DNA from: Galaxea fascicularis
Taxonomy: Eukaryota; Cnidaria; Anthozoa; Scleractinia; Euphylliidae
NCBI GenBank assembly: GCA_948470475.1
Contig: OX419339.1
Coordinates: 8,222,685-8,286,684, forward strand
Length of the DNA stretch: 64,000 nt
Reading direction: 5' to 3'
Shown: piece after piece, positions 11,886-24,500 of the stretch
Position numbering within the stretch: position 1 is the first letter of the stretch
Layout: every line of letters starts with the position of its first letter
Program-made: the position numbers and the translations under genes
Notes under the pieces: generated by a model
What the model was told of the DNA's origin: nothing
Seen by the model: only the letters and a program-made list of their open reading frames with translations
The model's database searches: none

Positions 11886-12703
11886 TGTAGCGTTTGTCAC
11901 TGCAAATAAAGAGAACTTCTGTGTACACTACATTGATTTAAATCACCCGGAAATGTCCCACTTGATTTTAATTAGTGTGGTTAACACAGCATTTTGCCAC
12001 ACGCACACTTTTATGAATCGATATTGACCTTTATAAATCGGTCGATACCATAACAGTGGTATGAAACAAACGCCCGATCATTGGTTGACTTAATACTTTA
12101 CCATAGCAACAGTGGCTGTCATCATTTTGTGTCTTACATGTTGAACAGTTTGAACGGCAAAACCATATCTGGCAACATTTCCAGAGATGTTTTTTATTTT
12201 GTTAGTTACATTCTTACACATTTGTGACCTCATCATTTCAGTGTTAAACAAAAACTTGAATATCTCTGAATTTACAAGCGTGACTTACGTCTGATCTGCA
12301 CTCCGGGGTTAAAAGAACTCCAAATCTCCTACAGTTGTAATAATTCCGAAAGTTCTCCGATAGCTCCATACAGGGTGATAGACTCCTTACAACTGAGAAC
12401 ACGTGCTTAGGAAAAGACTGATTTAATGAAAAAACAAATTGAAAAAATTGAATAAAGCTTTGTACGCCAAGCCAAAAACGGATATGAAAGGATCACGCAA
12501 TAAAAGGAGCAATGAAAATCTCACCAGCCTTCCCCCCATCCCAACACCACCATCCCACAAAAAATGAAGTTTTATTTTCCTACCAATTTATCAAATTAGG
12601 TAAGAAGTAAAGCCTCAGAGCATCTAAACGCACACGAGGACCCTCTTCTTTGATGTTCTTGACGTTCACAACCACCTTGCAATGTTTTAAATAAAATTAA
12701 TTT

Positions 12704-12894
12704 AATAGGCCATTTCCGAATTACTTGAGGCCTCTTTTTCAAAGCGATGCTAGGTGCTCATCCTTTCATATGCAAATCAATTTTAAATCACATAAAAATG
12801 AGTTTAATTTGCGTGTGAATGAAAATTGATTTGCATATGAAAGGATGACTCGCTTTGAAAAATAGGCCTAGGGTAATCCGGAAATAGCCTATTT
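12704..12894. mobile_element. Palindromic MITE, AATAGGCCATTTCCGA family, copy A
   Basis: The two halves are near-complementary over most of their length. The left arm begins AATAGGCCATTTCCGAATTA and the right arm ends TCCGGAAATAGCCTATT. Each arm contains an AAAGCGA word and a CATCCTTTCATATGCAAATC word. No coding frame is present. Related members lie at 17,837 and 29,174. Confidence 0.85.
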
Positions 12895-13010
12895 AATTTA
12901 ATCAAGTTTCAGGTTTACAAAACCACACAATCTGAGGTAGGCTTAAAACAGGATACAAGAGTCCTTAAGTAAGCGTTTATTACTACATCATAAATAGAGC
13001 CTTCAGTGCG

Positions 13011-13213
13011 AGGGGGGGTGGGGGGGGGGGGAGGAGGAGACACAAATTTCTCACAACAACACTGCTACCACACTTCAGTAATTACCAACCGAAACCATCA
13101 GCAGAAAGAAATTTCATAACCAACTCCGGGAAATAATTCAGTGATATTTTGCCAGCCAGCACAATACCTCGGGGGAACAGATAAAGTGAGGAACAGATTC
13201 GTTTTGTGCCCCT
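13011..13213 (-). mobile_element. Partial copy of the GGGGCACAAAACGAA element
   Basis: This is the reverse complement of the first ~220 bp of the element at 37,180-37,692, with scattered substitutions. It includes the end GGGGCACAAAACGAATCTGT, the GCTGGCTGGC word and the terminal poly-G/poly-C tract at about 13,014-13,032. The other half is missing. Confidence 0.75.
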
Positions 13214-13344
13214 GAGCCGTACTTGACACTCGAAACCTTAGATTGTGTATGGCGGTGTTGTGTTCACTGTTGTTATTTTGTTGGTTTTCAATGTCTTCTC
13301 AGCTCAAACCGCTTCTCCAGTTTCCCGTCAATTCATCTATAAAA

Positions 13345-14163
13345 CCCGGGGGGGTACTTGGGTCAATTTTTGCTGGGTATGTGCCGCTGGCCTCTCAGAA
13401 CCCCTACCCCATTATAGTCTATTCTGTGGCCAATTATAGACCCCATCTTAGTCACTTTTGGGAAAATGTAATTTTCGCAATCCCAGCTTAGTCACTTTCT
13501 GTTTATGCCTCTACCTTAAGTAGGTCATCCTAAAATGAATTGACACGTTTGTTAAATTGAATGTAGAACACTTTACTTTTCACCTACAGTACAAACATTC
13601 TGGTATATTTGCTAACCGTTAGTATTTACAAACGTACCGTCATAAATAGTTGAAATGCAAACATTCTTCTTTAACGGGAACGTCATAATGGTTTCTTACA
13701 TGGACTAAAAACATTATTTAGAACCTACAGATCAGAAGATTCATACTCCCCATAAACATATTGGCAAGACCGTTTTATCGGTACCTGTACAACTGTCACT
13801 TCGGTGGACGATAACAACGCAGAATAGCCGGAAAATAAATACTGTACTATGGATGATTTGTTGGACTTTGTTCTGGACCCAGAGGTTCTGCATTGTGCAA
13901 GTGGTTAATGTTTAAGTTGTGATTCACGAACGGAAGTCAATTTAAACAACAGCACGAGCCATTTTTTAACCGCGAATCTTCCTACTTTTAAATCCCTGCT
14001 TGCCAGAATTTTCTTATCCCAGAAATCCCGAAAATGCGCGACCCCATTCTAGTAACTCTTCAAAAAATGTAACCCCATTATAGTCACTCCAGTCGTGAAA
14101 ATGCGACCCCATCCAGCGGCACATCCCCGTTAGCCTCTTATAAGGGGGTACTCCCCCCCCGGG
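13345..14163. mobile_element. TIR element with CCCGGGGGGGTAC ends
   Basis: The left end CCCGGGGGGGTACTTGGG and right end GGGGGTACTCCCCCCCCGGG form terminal inverted repeats. They are followed inward by related words (ATTATAGTC and CCATC near both ends). The interior of about 780 bp has no recognised frame. The right end is 25 bp before the open frame that contains the fucosyltransferase, so the element sits in or at that gene's 5' region. Confidence 0.75.
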
Positions 14164-14415
14164 CTATACAATCGTTTAACAATTCAATTGCTTATCAACT
14201 TTGGGCGGATTAGGGATTTTAGCGTGAAAAAGATTGACAGTATTAAGACGTCAAAGCGGGATATCGGGACCGCCCTCCGTTGGATAGTCGATAATCGCAT
14301 TCAGAAGACGGCACACGTCAATTTTCTCTCTTTTCTTTTCCTAATTGATTTCTTACGATCCGTGACCAATAATCAGAGTTACGGTTGCGCTTCGTTTACC
14401 AAAACCGTTCAGGAC

Positions 14416-15657
14416 ATGTCTTCTTTAAGATCCTTTTTCCGGCTATCAAGGCGGCAAAGGTGGAACATTAAAATTTTCGCTTGTTTGATCCTACTGGCCT
14501 TTGCAATCCCTCGCGCATTCTATAACCCGCAAGGCCCCGATCGCCATACGAATCGCGATGACCGACAACTTCCACAGACGAAGTTGATTTTGGTTTATGG
14601 TCCACCAATACCTCATGAGCCATGGGGACCGGAAACTCCTGAAGAAGCGGAGGCATACAAGTTCACGGACTGGGATGGCACTCCTTGCGAAGAAACAAGA
14701 TGCCAGATCACTTTTGAAAAGAAATTGCTGCCTTTTAGCCATGCCGTTTTAGTGCACAATTCTTGGCCATTAAAGAGCGACATACCATTTAATGAGGAAA
14801 TTTCAAGAAACAGACCATTGACACAAAGATGGGTTTTTTATACAAAGGAAAGTCCAGGAAATATGCCATTATCAACAAAATTCAATGGTTTCTTTAACTG
14901 GACAGCCACTTACAGGCGAGATGCAGACTTCTTAGTCCCTTACGGATCCTATGCTCCATTGAAAGTGGGTGAACGAAATGAGATTCAAGCTGACTCCCTG
15001 GAAATTAACGATCTGCAATCGGTGGATAGTGCAGAGATAAATTACGCCGAGGGAAAAGACAAGATGGCTCTTTTCGGCGTCAGCAATCACTGCGGTGGAC
15101 AAAGATTTGATCTAATTCGCGCTCTCATGAAGCACATTAACATCACCTTTTTTGGACGATGCGCCCATCATTTTGAATCTGACAACACAATTTATTGTCC
15201 TCGCAGCATTGGAGAAAGATGCGAAGTAGAAATCAAGCGGCACAAATTTTATTTGGCATTTGAGAACAGTCTGTGCATTGATTATTTTACAGAAAAGTAT
15301 TGGCGGAACTCTTTGGAACGAGGACTGCTACCCGTGGTTTATAGTGCAGCACGTTACAGCTCGGATGAAGCTATTCCTGGTTCTTTTATTAATGTGGCAG
15401 ATTTTGATTCCATTGAGGCTCTAGCAGATTATTTGAAGTACTTGGACAAGAACGACACGGCCTATAACCAATATTTTTCGTGGAAAACCAAATATAAGGT
15501 TGTCAAGCCCACATTTTGGTTGTGTCAATTGTGCCAAGCTCTTCACGATCCCTCAAAAACTACAAAAGTTTATTACAATATTTCACACTATTGGGGAGTA
15601 AAAGGGGCATGTGAAATTAACAAAGACCATTATTATGCTCTGATCAATCATGCTTAA
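14416..15657 (+). CDS. Alpha-1,3-fucosyltransferase (GT10 family), intronless
   Basis: This is a Golgi type II membrane enzyme that moves fucose from GDP-fucose onto N-acetylglucosamine of glycans. The protein is 413 aa. A short basic cytosolic tail (residues 1-16) is followed by one TM segment at ~17-32 and a stem. The GT10 catalytic region has ESPGNM (145-150), FNWTATYRRDADFLVPYG (160-177) and the donor-binding signature KFYLAFENS…DYFTEKYWRN (277-298). It ends with SFINVADF and YLKYLDKNDTAY (323-350) and Cys-rich C-terminal residues. N-glycosylation sequons are at N161, N242, N346 and N388. I chose ATG 14,416 because it puts the TM segment near the N-terminus, as expected for type II enzymes. 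The same frame stays open to an ATG at 14,188, which would add 76 residues without known homology. A candidate AATAAA lies at 15,886-15,891. Which human FUT is the ortholog cannot be told. Confidence 0.93.
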   Translation: MSSLRSFFRLSRRQRWNIKIFACLILLAFAIPRAFYNPQGPDRHTNRDDRQLPQTKLILVYGPPIPHEPWGPETPEEAEAYKFTDWDGTPCEETRCQITFEKKLLPFSHAVLVHNSWPLKSDIPFNEEISRNRPLTQRWVFYTKESPGNMPLSTKFNGFFNWTATYRRDADFLVPYGSYAPLKVGERNEIQADSLEINDLQSVDSAEINYAEGKDKMALFGVSNHCGGQRFDLIRALMKHINITFFGRCAHHFESDNTIYCPRSIGERCEVEIKRHKFYLAFENSLCIDYFTEKYWRNSLERGLLPVVYSAARYSSDEAIPGSFINVADFDSIEALADYLKYLDKNDTAYNQYFSWKTKYKVVKPTFWLCQLCQALHDPSKTTKVYYNISHYWGVKGACEINKDHYYALINHA

Positions 15658-17836
15658 AAACTAAGAAGACACTCAATTTCATTATTTAGCTTAGGCATAT
15701 CATGTGTTTGGGGATTTCTGGAATATATTAAGATTAACTGAAATATTGGAAAATGAAACATAGAATCACCTACGACCATAGCATCATCTCTAAACTTATA
15801 AACAGTAAATCATTACAAACTAAAGTAAAATATGTGGTACTGGTACTAGAATACTATTCGCAATTGCTAATCTTAAGTTAGGGGGAATAAAACGTCAATC
15901 AAAACACCACTTATGAGCTCAAGTATATAGAGGCTGACAAAATCGAAAGATGATCTACAACTTGCAACCTGATAAAGAATGAAAGGTGTAAAAAGGCCAG
16001 CGGCTTGCCGAAAACCAGGGCTTTAGGGAAACTTCGGTGTTTTCCATGAATTGTAACATGGCAATTTAGCGTGTAAACATGGAAACAAGCAGCAGCCGTG
16101 AGAATGATGCCTTCCGGGTGGTACAATCAGTTTTAACCAAGCAGATTCATACGGGTCGGCGCCAACCGGACCTTGCAATGGCCTCTATATATTTTGTTTT
16201 TTCCTCTTCTAATTGATTTCTTTACGATCGCAACATGCACTACGTCTGTGATGTAAAACTAAATCTGCGCAAATTTTGCTCGGTCTTAAACAGTACAAAT
16301 GCGAGCAAAGTGCACTCGCACTGTTTTTTTTGATAATTGTATTTTCTTCCATTTATTTAAATCGTTGCTGTTGGGAAACGATACAAATGTTATAAAATAG
16401 TGATTGTTCTACATAAGGGATAAGTAAATTTAACAATTAATTTACCAGTTCATCCTCCCGTGTATCAATATACTGATCTAACACTGATCATGCAAACGCC
16501 GCCGGTTTCGTCCTGGTGTGACTTTGGTACCAGCAGGTGTTGTTTTGGGATGTCGCTCGGAAACGAACCTTTGATTACAGCATTTGTGGTAAATTGCTTT
16601 TTCCCAAGATAACAATGAGTGAGTGAGAAGCGAGCACCGGCGTGAGCAAAAGTTGTGTCAGGAGAATTTTATCAACTATTCATCTTTGGGTTTATTCGTG
16701 GTTTAAAGTTTAAGAGAAAACGTTTTCAATTGCGGTGTTTCAATTTAGTTTGAGGGAGTAATAATCGAAGTTTCGCCCTAATCACAATTCTTCATTTAGT
16801 CGCATTTACGGAGTTTAGCGCCGTGCGTATTAACATATTTTATTACATTTTCGCTTTTCTGGAAAGGAATATTCAGTAAGTTATTTACTCTTGTATTCAA
16901 AAACTACCCAGCAAATCTTTTGTTACAAGTTCACCTGTTTTTGCTCCTAAACGAACCTATTCATCATTTTTCCGTTCCTAATATTAAAAGTATTTAGTTC
17001 TTCCGCAATCTCAACTTTAATTTAAAAAAGTAAATTAGTTTCGTCTGCGGTTTAAAGGAGTAATTTAGTTTTCCTAAGCGAAAAAAAGTTAATTTGGTTT
17101 CTTTCAATAGGAATAAGTTTCGTCACCGACATTATAGTTAGTAGACCCGACATGTAATCTCACTCTGAAGCCGTTCACACATCATTTAGATGTTAACTTA
17201 GATCTTTTGTTTCTACCACCTGACGTTACACTGTACTTAATGACAAAGGAAAGCTATGTAAACAAAGAAAACCCTTGTGCACATACGCAACCGAGTTGAG
17301 CTTGTAAAATCGGCCAGTTCGCGGTTACGCCAGTGCAGACGACGAAGTTACACCAGGAGTTATGTCGGTTAGTTTTGGGTTTAATATGACCTAACATGAT
17401 GACTCGAGTCAGAATAAACCTCTGCTGTTGAAGATCGTGTTTTCTCTGCTGTACGAGTCCAAACTTAGTCAGATCCCTGATACAAAAGTTGTGACGAGCT
17501 TCATTCCTGCCCAAGTAAAAAAAAACTATGGTCACAGTTGGAAGCCGGGTATAGCTCATCAAAGTAACCACTACACAAGTGTACTCCGAAGACATTTTAT
17601 TTAATCTGTTGGCAAGAAGCAAGAACATGCCTGGTAGCAAGATAGAAAAGTTGTATACGCTTCAAAAAGATGAGCAACCCATATCTAGACAACAAGCAAA
17701 ACTTAGCGTTCAGTCGGCGAATCCAAGCTGACCTGTGTGGCTGGGAAGGAGTGGATCGGAGAAGGGAAGAAAAGAAACGCCTGCATCTTATTCCCGACAT
17801 TTTTCTGATCGCTTGTTTATGAACGGAGTGATGAAG
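15658..17836. other. Intergenic stretch, no gene recognised
   Basis: Apart from the likely fucosyltransferase poly(A) signal at 15,886-15,891, I see no supported gene. A short piece at about 16,200-16,230 (CTAATTGATTTCTTTACGATCG) nearly repeats 14,341-14,362 in the 5' part of the fucosyltransferase frame. The 128-codon minus-strand frame at 17,254-17,640 shows no family features. Confidence 0.4.
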
Positions 17837-18014
17837 AATAGGCCATTTCCGAGTTCATGTCTGCCTCCTCTTCAAAGCGAGTCTAAGTGCGAAGTTTTTG
17901 TCATGGTAATTAGTTCTACTTTACATGTGAATGAAAACTAATTTTCATAACAAAAACTTCGCACTTAGACTCGCTTTGAAGAGGAGGCAGACATGAACTC
18001 GGAAATGGCCTATT
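17837..18014. mobile_element. Palindromic MITE, AATAGGCCATTTCCGA family, copy B
   Basis: This is a near-perfect palindrome of about 178 bp. The left arm begins AATAGGCCATTTCCGAGTTC and the right arm ends with its complement GAACTCGGAAATGGCCTATT. The arms match through AAAGCGAGTCTAAGTGCGAA to a short central loop near 17,920. The high arm identity suggests recent activity. Confidence 0.9.
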
Positions 18015-18893
18015 GTGATTGCTCAATAACATGTTGGTGATGACGGATTTTCGACACATTTTCTACCACCCGGCTCTTTTCTTCCCTATCTCCTACCTTT
18101 TTCCGGCCAGTTGCGCGCCGGAAAATGAGGGAAAGGGTAGACTATTTCAGCATCGACTAAGAAGGCAATTTATACCGTTGAAAATACACGAATCATGATT
18201 TGGTGTGTTGTGATAATGTAAATTGGCAACCGTAAAGGGATTCAAAGACGTTTTCAGCGTCAGCCATTCGTCAAAGCCAATTCTCATGGAAAATACAGGA
18301 AATCCCTTACATATTCGTCAGTATTCGGCCAGAACTTTACATCGAGCAACGCAATGATTATGTAAGGCTATGTATTTTCCATAACATGGTACAAAATAGT
18401 TATACAAAGCCTTCTCCTGATACACCGTGGAGTGGGCCATCCCATGGTATACCACTCGAAAGCATTGAATATATCTTTTGGTCGGTAAATGATACCGGAA
18501 GCTTCCAGAAACGGATCCTTAAGATCTGGGGCTGCTACGCACGCAAATATTTCAAAGGCTACAGCTCAAGTTTGTGCAAACAGAACGCAACTTAAAAGCT
18601 TGCAATGTAAACATACAACCGGTTGGCCGTGTGCGCAAAGCGACGCTCTCAGAAGATAGCTTGTATGCAAAGTTTAATCTACTTGGAAAAGCAAGAAAAG
18701 AAGTGCAACGTAATTCTAGCGCTTTCCAGCGCGGACAAACTTGCTCATTCTCAACGAGATTCCTAAAGCCCTGTTGAATTTATCCTATTGAATGCGGACG
18801 ACGAGGTTGTCGTTCCATTACAGCTGAGCAACACTGTGTTGTAGGCACTGTCGCCGACGCGCCCGGGTCATTAACTCCACCCTAGAGCAATTA
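18015..18893. other. 3' flank of the DOK gene, no gene recognised
   Basis: A copy of the GATAATGTAAATTGGC repeat lies near 18,210. Two short plus-strand frames (18,386-18,595 and 18,574-18,777) show no family features. The DOK 3' UTR (minus strand) must lie here, but no clear poly(A) signal was seen. Confidence 0.35.
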
Positions 18894-21490
18894 TCATGAG
18901 AATGAAGTGCTTGTTAAACTGTCCACAGTCTCGTTCTCCGATGATCTGGTGCAAGGCACAGAGTCTAAGGAAGGTCTTCTGGGTCTTTCGTGTTGGAGAT
19001 GTCGTATCCTGGCTAGTTTTTGAGTCTGAAGTTTTACACATTCCAAAATTTCCCTTCCTTGTTGCGTTAGGAACTTAAAATGTCCTTCACCAGTTTTACA
19101 GCCGCTGAAAAGAAAGTACAAAGAAAGCATAAACTAAAAATAAAACAGAGATGACAATCCAGTACAACTGCTAGTTTCCACCACCATGTTTTTAGATTTG
19201 TATTTCACGGCCTCGATCCACCGTTATCCGTCCTCCCGGGTTTTGGTGATGCAGCATTTCTTGCACCAGCTGAACAGGTGGCCCATTTTAAAAGTCACAA
19301 CGATTTTAAGGTTCTGCACTTTACAGCCCAACCTGAAGTTAGAATACATGAGTAAACCGAAAACCTCGAGACCCTTTGAGTACCGTTGTCAATAAAGCAA
19401 TTGTCTTGACAGTTGTTCAAAGTAGTCTGCGTAAACCTGGACGAAACGGCATAGGAATGACAGAAAAGTGAAGGGCGGTGTGTTCTGAGCCCCAGTATGT
19501 ATCTATACTCAATACAATGCCGATATCACCATCTTCATTGCAAAGTTGTTGCCGATAAGGGAAGAGGAAAGGATCTGGTGACACAATAATTCTTGGCAAA
19601 GACTGTCTCTTACAGATACAGAATGGACCCTGCAAAGCCTGACTGATGCAGCCCGAAAACAGTCCTGTACCCTTAATATGCCTATGCGGTGTGCCTTTGT
19701 TCTTACCTTGCCGCCTGAAATGTCAAAACTTTATCCAAGTCCTGAAGCTGTGAAAGTCTTTGCAATCGAAATCTTGGAAGGTGATCTAACTCCCATTCTA
19801 ATACCCTTTCCCCTGTTTTTGCACTATGAAGACATAAGTATTGTTTACGAACGGTCATGAGGTAGCTCCCTGTCAGTTCAAGTCTATCTGAATCCTCAGT
19901 GGGAATCACATTCACTTCATAGAGTCCTATAAACAGAAAGAGCGGAAGTGATCACCGGGAACATTAAGAACCTGTGGTGTAGAGCGGTTTTCGACAATTG
20001 AGTGTAGAAAACAACTTGCATTTGCTTCAGTTTTACATTACTTCGCCCTGTGATTGGTTGACAAAACTCACGCCACTTTCTCAGCCAATGAGAAGCAAAA
20101 ACCAATCGCGTGTTGCACGACCGCATTTTCCCGCGCTTGACGTCGGCTACATGGAATTGCTTCGTCTTCTAATTGGTTCGCTACGCTGTTTGCGTCTGTT
20201 GTGATTGGTCGAAGTAACTGCTTTGGTTTTGGCTTTTTGACACTCGATTGAAAACCACTCTAGATGCCAATTCCAGGATTAGGTGTACTTCATTATGTAA
20301 TTTCCTTAAAATTATATCCAATCTCAACAATGATCATCAGACGTTGAACAAAACAAAAATTTCTAAACACATAACTTTGTTAGTAAGAAAAGATGTGCTT
20401 AAAGCGTTAGCCTAGAACTTACATACTTGAAAGTTTACTTAATGCTGAGGGCTACATGTAGTTTACCATTTAACTCTCACAACCTTTAACCCGACCCCAC
20501 TCTTTGACAGAATTTTTAAAAGCAGGAAAAATAGCTTAAACTTTTTCGGCCAAAAAAATCTACCCATGGAGATTGAGGTCAACTTTTAAACCCCTGTGAT
20601 AAGCGTCAAGTGAGCATTCACTAACCAGCAAGCACAATATACATGTAGGCTACTTAGAAATATCAAAATTCAGCTTGACACATATAGCTGAATAGCGAGG
20701 CCCAGAGGACAACAACAAAGGAAAATGAAAATTGTACTAATCACCTTTCACATTCCTTGCAAATCGTGTCTATTGCTTTTGTCCTCTGGGCCTTACCATC
20801 AAGCTGAATTTTGATAATGTGAAGGTAGCCTATTCTTACATAATATAATTTACACACATACCATAAATATCTCCAGCTTGCACAGAGGGGTATAGCTTTG
20901 GTTCAGGAAGAACAAGTTCTTTTATCAGTTGTATCCATTCAAGAGTCTCTTTCTCAGTATCAGCACATAAAAAAAGTTTGATTTCTACCCCGACCAGTAA
21001 GAAGCTATAATCATGAGTTCTTGAGTGAGCTTTAGAAACAGAAGTTAAATCCTCCAGTGATATGCTGGTGCGATGCTTCCCCTCTGAACAAGCTCTTTCT
21101 GTGAGGTAGTATTCCAAACGAGCTTGTCCACGAGGAGACTTTCGCCTCAATACAAACCATTTCCTTTTCCAAATCTGAAACAGATGAATAAGATTTTCAA
21201 ACAATTTATTGATTAAAGTTTTCAGCAATTAAATAGTAAATAAACAGTTGACAATAATTAATCAATGAAATGCAAATCTACAAGGGAAAAAGAACACTTC
21301 TAACAAACCCACAAGAAATGACTGAAATCAAATCCCACAATTCATATGACTTGGTAGTCCATTAGGACCTGCTCACAGTCTAAACTGGCATAAACCACTT
21401 GTATCAAACTATTAAGCTGCAATACAAGGAAGTTGTGATTTCAAATGAAGTGAGACGATTTATACAAAACTACAACTGCACTGTAAGCCT

Positions 21491-21532
<42 letters not shown>

Positions 21533-24500
21533 GCTTTACTTCAGTGTCTAATCTTCTAGCTAGCCTATAATAGGCTTACAAATCAGGGACACCTGTTGTC
21601 AATTAAATACTTGCAACACAATGTATATGTACAACCAGACTATGTCTACATGTGTACAAAATTGTACACCAACATGAGTGAACTGGCCTCATCAAATACG
21701 AAACATATTGCAGAAAGCCATTGCTATAACTTACAAAAATATTTATAAATACATCCCTGTTGATTAAGAAATGTTAGACTAAACAATAAAGAGGACATGA
21801 TGAGATCACAAACAAAGGAAGATCTACATAAACAAATAAACTACATATTGAGTCCCATTGACATTGCTTGCATTACTTTTTCTTTAGCTTAATTGCCACC
21901 AATTCTGGCAAAATAAACAACTTATATTAACTGTTGAGCAAGGTAAACACAACCCGCAGAAAGAAACGAAATGTACTGCACTTGCTGAACATTATTTCCT
22001 AATGTCAAATCTGTCAATGAGATAATCTGATACATAATAGTTTAAAAATTCCCACACTAACTTAGATCAACACAAAATTATTTCTCAGACTGATGCAATA
22101 ACTGTCCGTTGTTCAAAGTTTAATGTGCAACATGAAACGTGTGAACACAAGCAAGGGTTACATAACATCTCCACTGCATAATAATTAGTACCTTTCGGTG
22201 ACTAGTTTTTCAATCTGTTACTTTAATATTATTACTGATAGTCAGTAAATGCCAAATTAATGACTCATCTAAACATTTTTGATCAAAAGGTCTAATGTTT
22301 CCAAGCCATGTTTACATAGCCATGAGCAATATTCTCAAATTCAAAGGTTTAAATGTTATCGATGTCATCAGTATGTTATATAATAATTTGCAACACAATA
22401 CTAATTGTAGTTATTTTTATCTATTACATGCAAAATACATGTAGCAAAGTCAGGTACTATTTAAGAAATTTTGACAATACTGCAGTATATTTTCTTCTAA
22501 CTCATGGTCAGCACGTTAATACATTTCCTTCAAACATGTAGGTTTTCATGGACTTAGGAAGATACATGTACACTTATATTAAAAGCTTTCAACATTCTCG
22601 ATGTTCATAATTAGCATTATTTCTTAATCATCACTCAAAACAAGTTGACACCATTTGCTTTTAGTTCCTGGAAGAAGGAGACAGCTATTCATAATTAGGA
22701 ATTTTGCAAGGCCTTTACTTTGGACATTCTTTTGGACGTTCTTTTGTTTGATTAGACTTAAGTCATTCTAACTATTTTTGGAACAATAACAGACTGCCAC
22801 AGGCTGACCCAGACAGAATCACTTAAAATGGCATAACTGCCACTTAAAACAGATGTCTCAGCTTGTTCAACACAACAAACATGTGGACAACCGGACAATT
22901 GCCAACTTGAGTTTCACTAGATGCAGGAAAACAAGAGTCACGGCCACAGGTTAGGATTTACAGATAGTGCGTCACCCGTCAGAGACCTGCAGACCATAAA
23001 CCCACTGGACCAGCAACACAGACAGCTATTTAAATAGAACGTTTCAAATAAATGAATTGGTACGATTGTACCTTCGGACTTGCCAAATTTAACTGGATCT
23101 TATCATTTCAAAATGTGTAACACGAACAGTTGCTTTTAATTTTTTTTCTGTTCCCTTCTTCTTTATGGAAAAATCTGGTGGTACATACATGTTGAGACAC
23201 CATGTTAACCCACTGTGGTTGAAAATATATTATGAAATTTGTTTACCACCTGTCTGCAAATCACAGATGATATTGTTAGAGTATATTGGATGTTATAACC
23301 ATTTTTCACAATTCAGGTTTAAAACACTTGAAATGAATGGTCACCAGTTCAAATGGTACTTCCAGTTTGTGGATAACAACTGCAGTTTACAGTTTATTGA
23401 ACTTGAAGTAAAGTTCACACGAATTCAACTGAAATGAATATTGTTTTGAGTTTCAGTTTGTTTGTTCAAGCTTGCGTTGAGCCCCCTGCTTCGTGGGAAC
23501 GATATTAAAAAATATTACTCAAATAATAATCTCAGGGTAAATCCTTGCAAACTTAAGAAGTTAACTTTATATATGTCACACTCGAATAGTTAGCTTAAAT
23601 CAAGAACGTTGTTTGTGTGGGAGCTTTCTGTGGCAAAAGACGTTTATAAGACTCTGAGCTTGAGGTGGCGAGAAGCAAGAACTTAAGCCTCATTAAACGA
23701 AACCAAAATATCAAACAAAACAGTTCGGATTTAAAACCACTTGCCATTTCTATAGGAATTAAAGCCAAGGACGAACTCAGTATTTTCTGATACCTATGTT
23801 AAATTCAAGCTTAGGTACTTCTCGTTTGTATTGACAGGGAGGTTTCTGTCTGGCAATATAAATTTACTGCATTCTTGTTTTCGCTGTTTACATGTTTACC
23901 AGCCACTGTTCATCATTAACTGGTTTGCATTCATATTTCATTCTGTGGGTGTGAACACACCGCAAAAAAAAAATTATAATAAAAACACTAACTTAAAGAG
24001 TGCACGGAATTCAAATCGTGGAAATTTTTTTGCAAAATTAACCCTTTGTTTTTTACGATGGGTTTGCATTCTTAACGGCTTCGCTGATATCGACTTAGCA
24101 GACAACGAGTCACGCTTGCGATATGACCTCTCGACTTGTTTACTGCGAGCGAAAATTTTGAACACAAGTTAGAAATCTTCCAAGTGGGCCCCACGCAACA
24201 TATTTAAAGCAATTACCGCGGAGTTCTATGAAACATGTTACAAGTTGCTGACAGAACCAATGAATAATTTTACAATCTCAATAATGAACAATAACTTACT
24301 GTACATTTGCAATTCATGAGGATGAACCGAAAACAAAATTGACAACTTATTTTGCGTTGAAATTCCAATAATAAAAAACATCGACTACGAACAACTTAAA
24401 CATATTGGGCAGTTTTATCAAGCGATTATTACAGATACACGGCTGAACCTGCAAAATATAACGATTTCAGCTTAAAAATCTGAATTAATTTACAATGCTA

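Larger units (their letters stand above)
11260..13010. other. 3' flank of ZDHHC gene, no gene recognised
   Basis: Candidate AATAAA poly(A) signals for the ZDHHC transcript are at 11,801-11,806 and 11,905-11,910, on either side of the ATT microsatellite. Nothing else coding was recognised. The palindromic element at 12.7 kb is listed separately. Confidence 0.4.

Noticed and set aside
15924..16188. Possible MITE bounded by TATATAGAGGC and GCCTCTATATA
   Set aside because: Only 11 bp of inverted repeat with no extension inward and no target duplication; chance is likely.
17254..17640. 128-codon minus-strand frame
   Set aside because: No homology, no conserved motif, composition typical of chance; no matching exons around it.
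19417..19635. 72-codon minus-strand frame in the last DOK intron as a possible alternative exon
   Set aside because: It has no PTB or tail features and skipping it gives a perfect PTB junction (FQAA|S|GCKTGEG).
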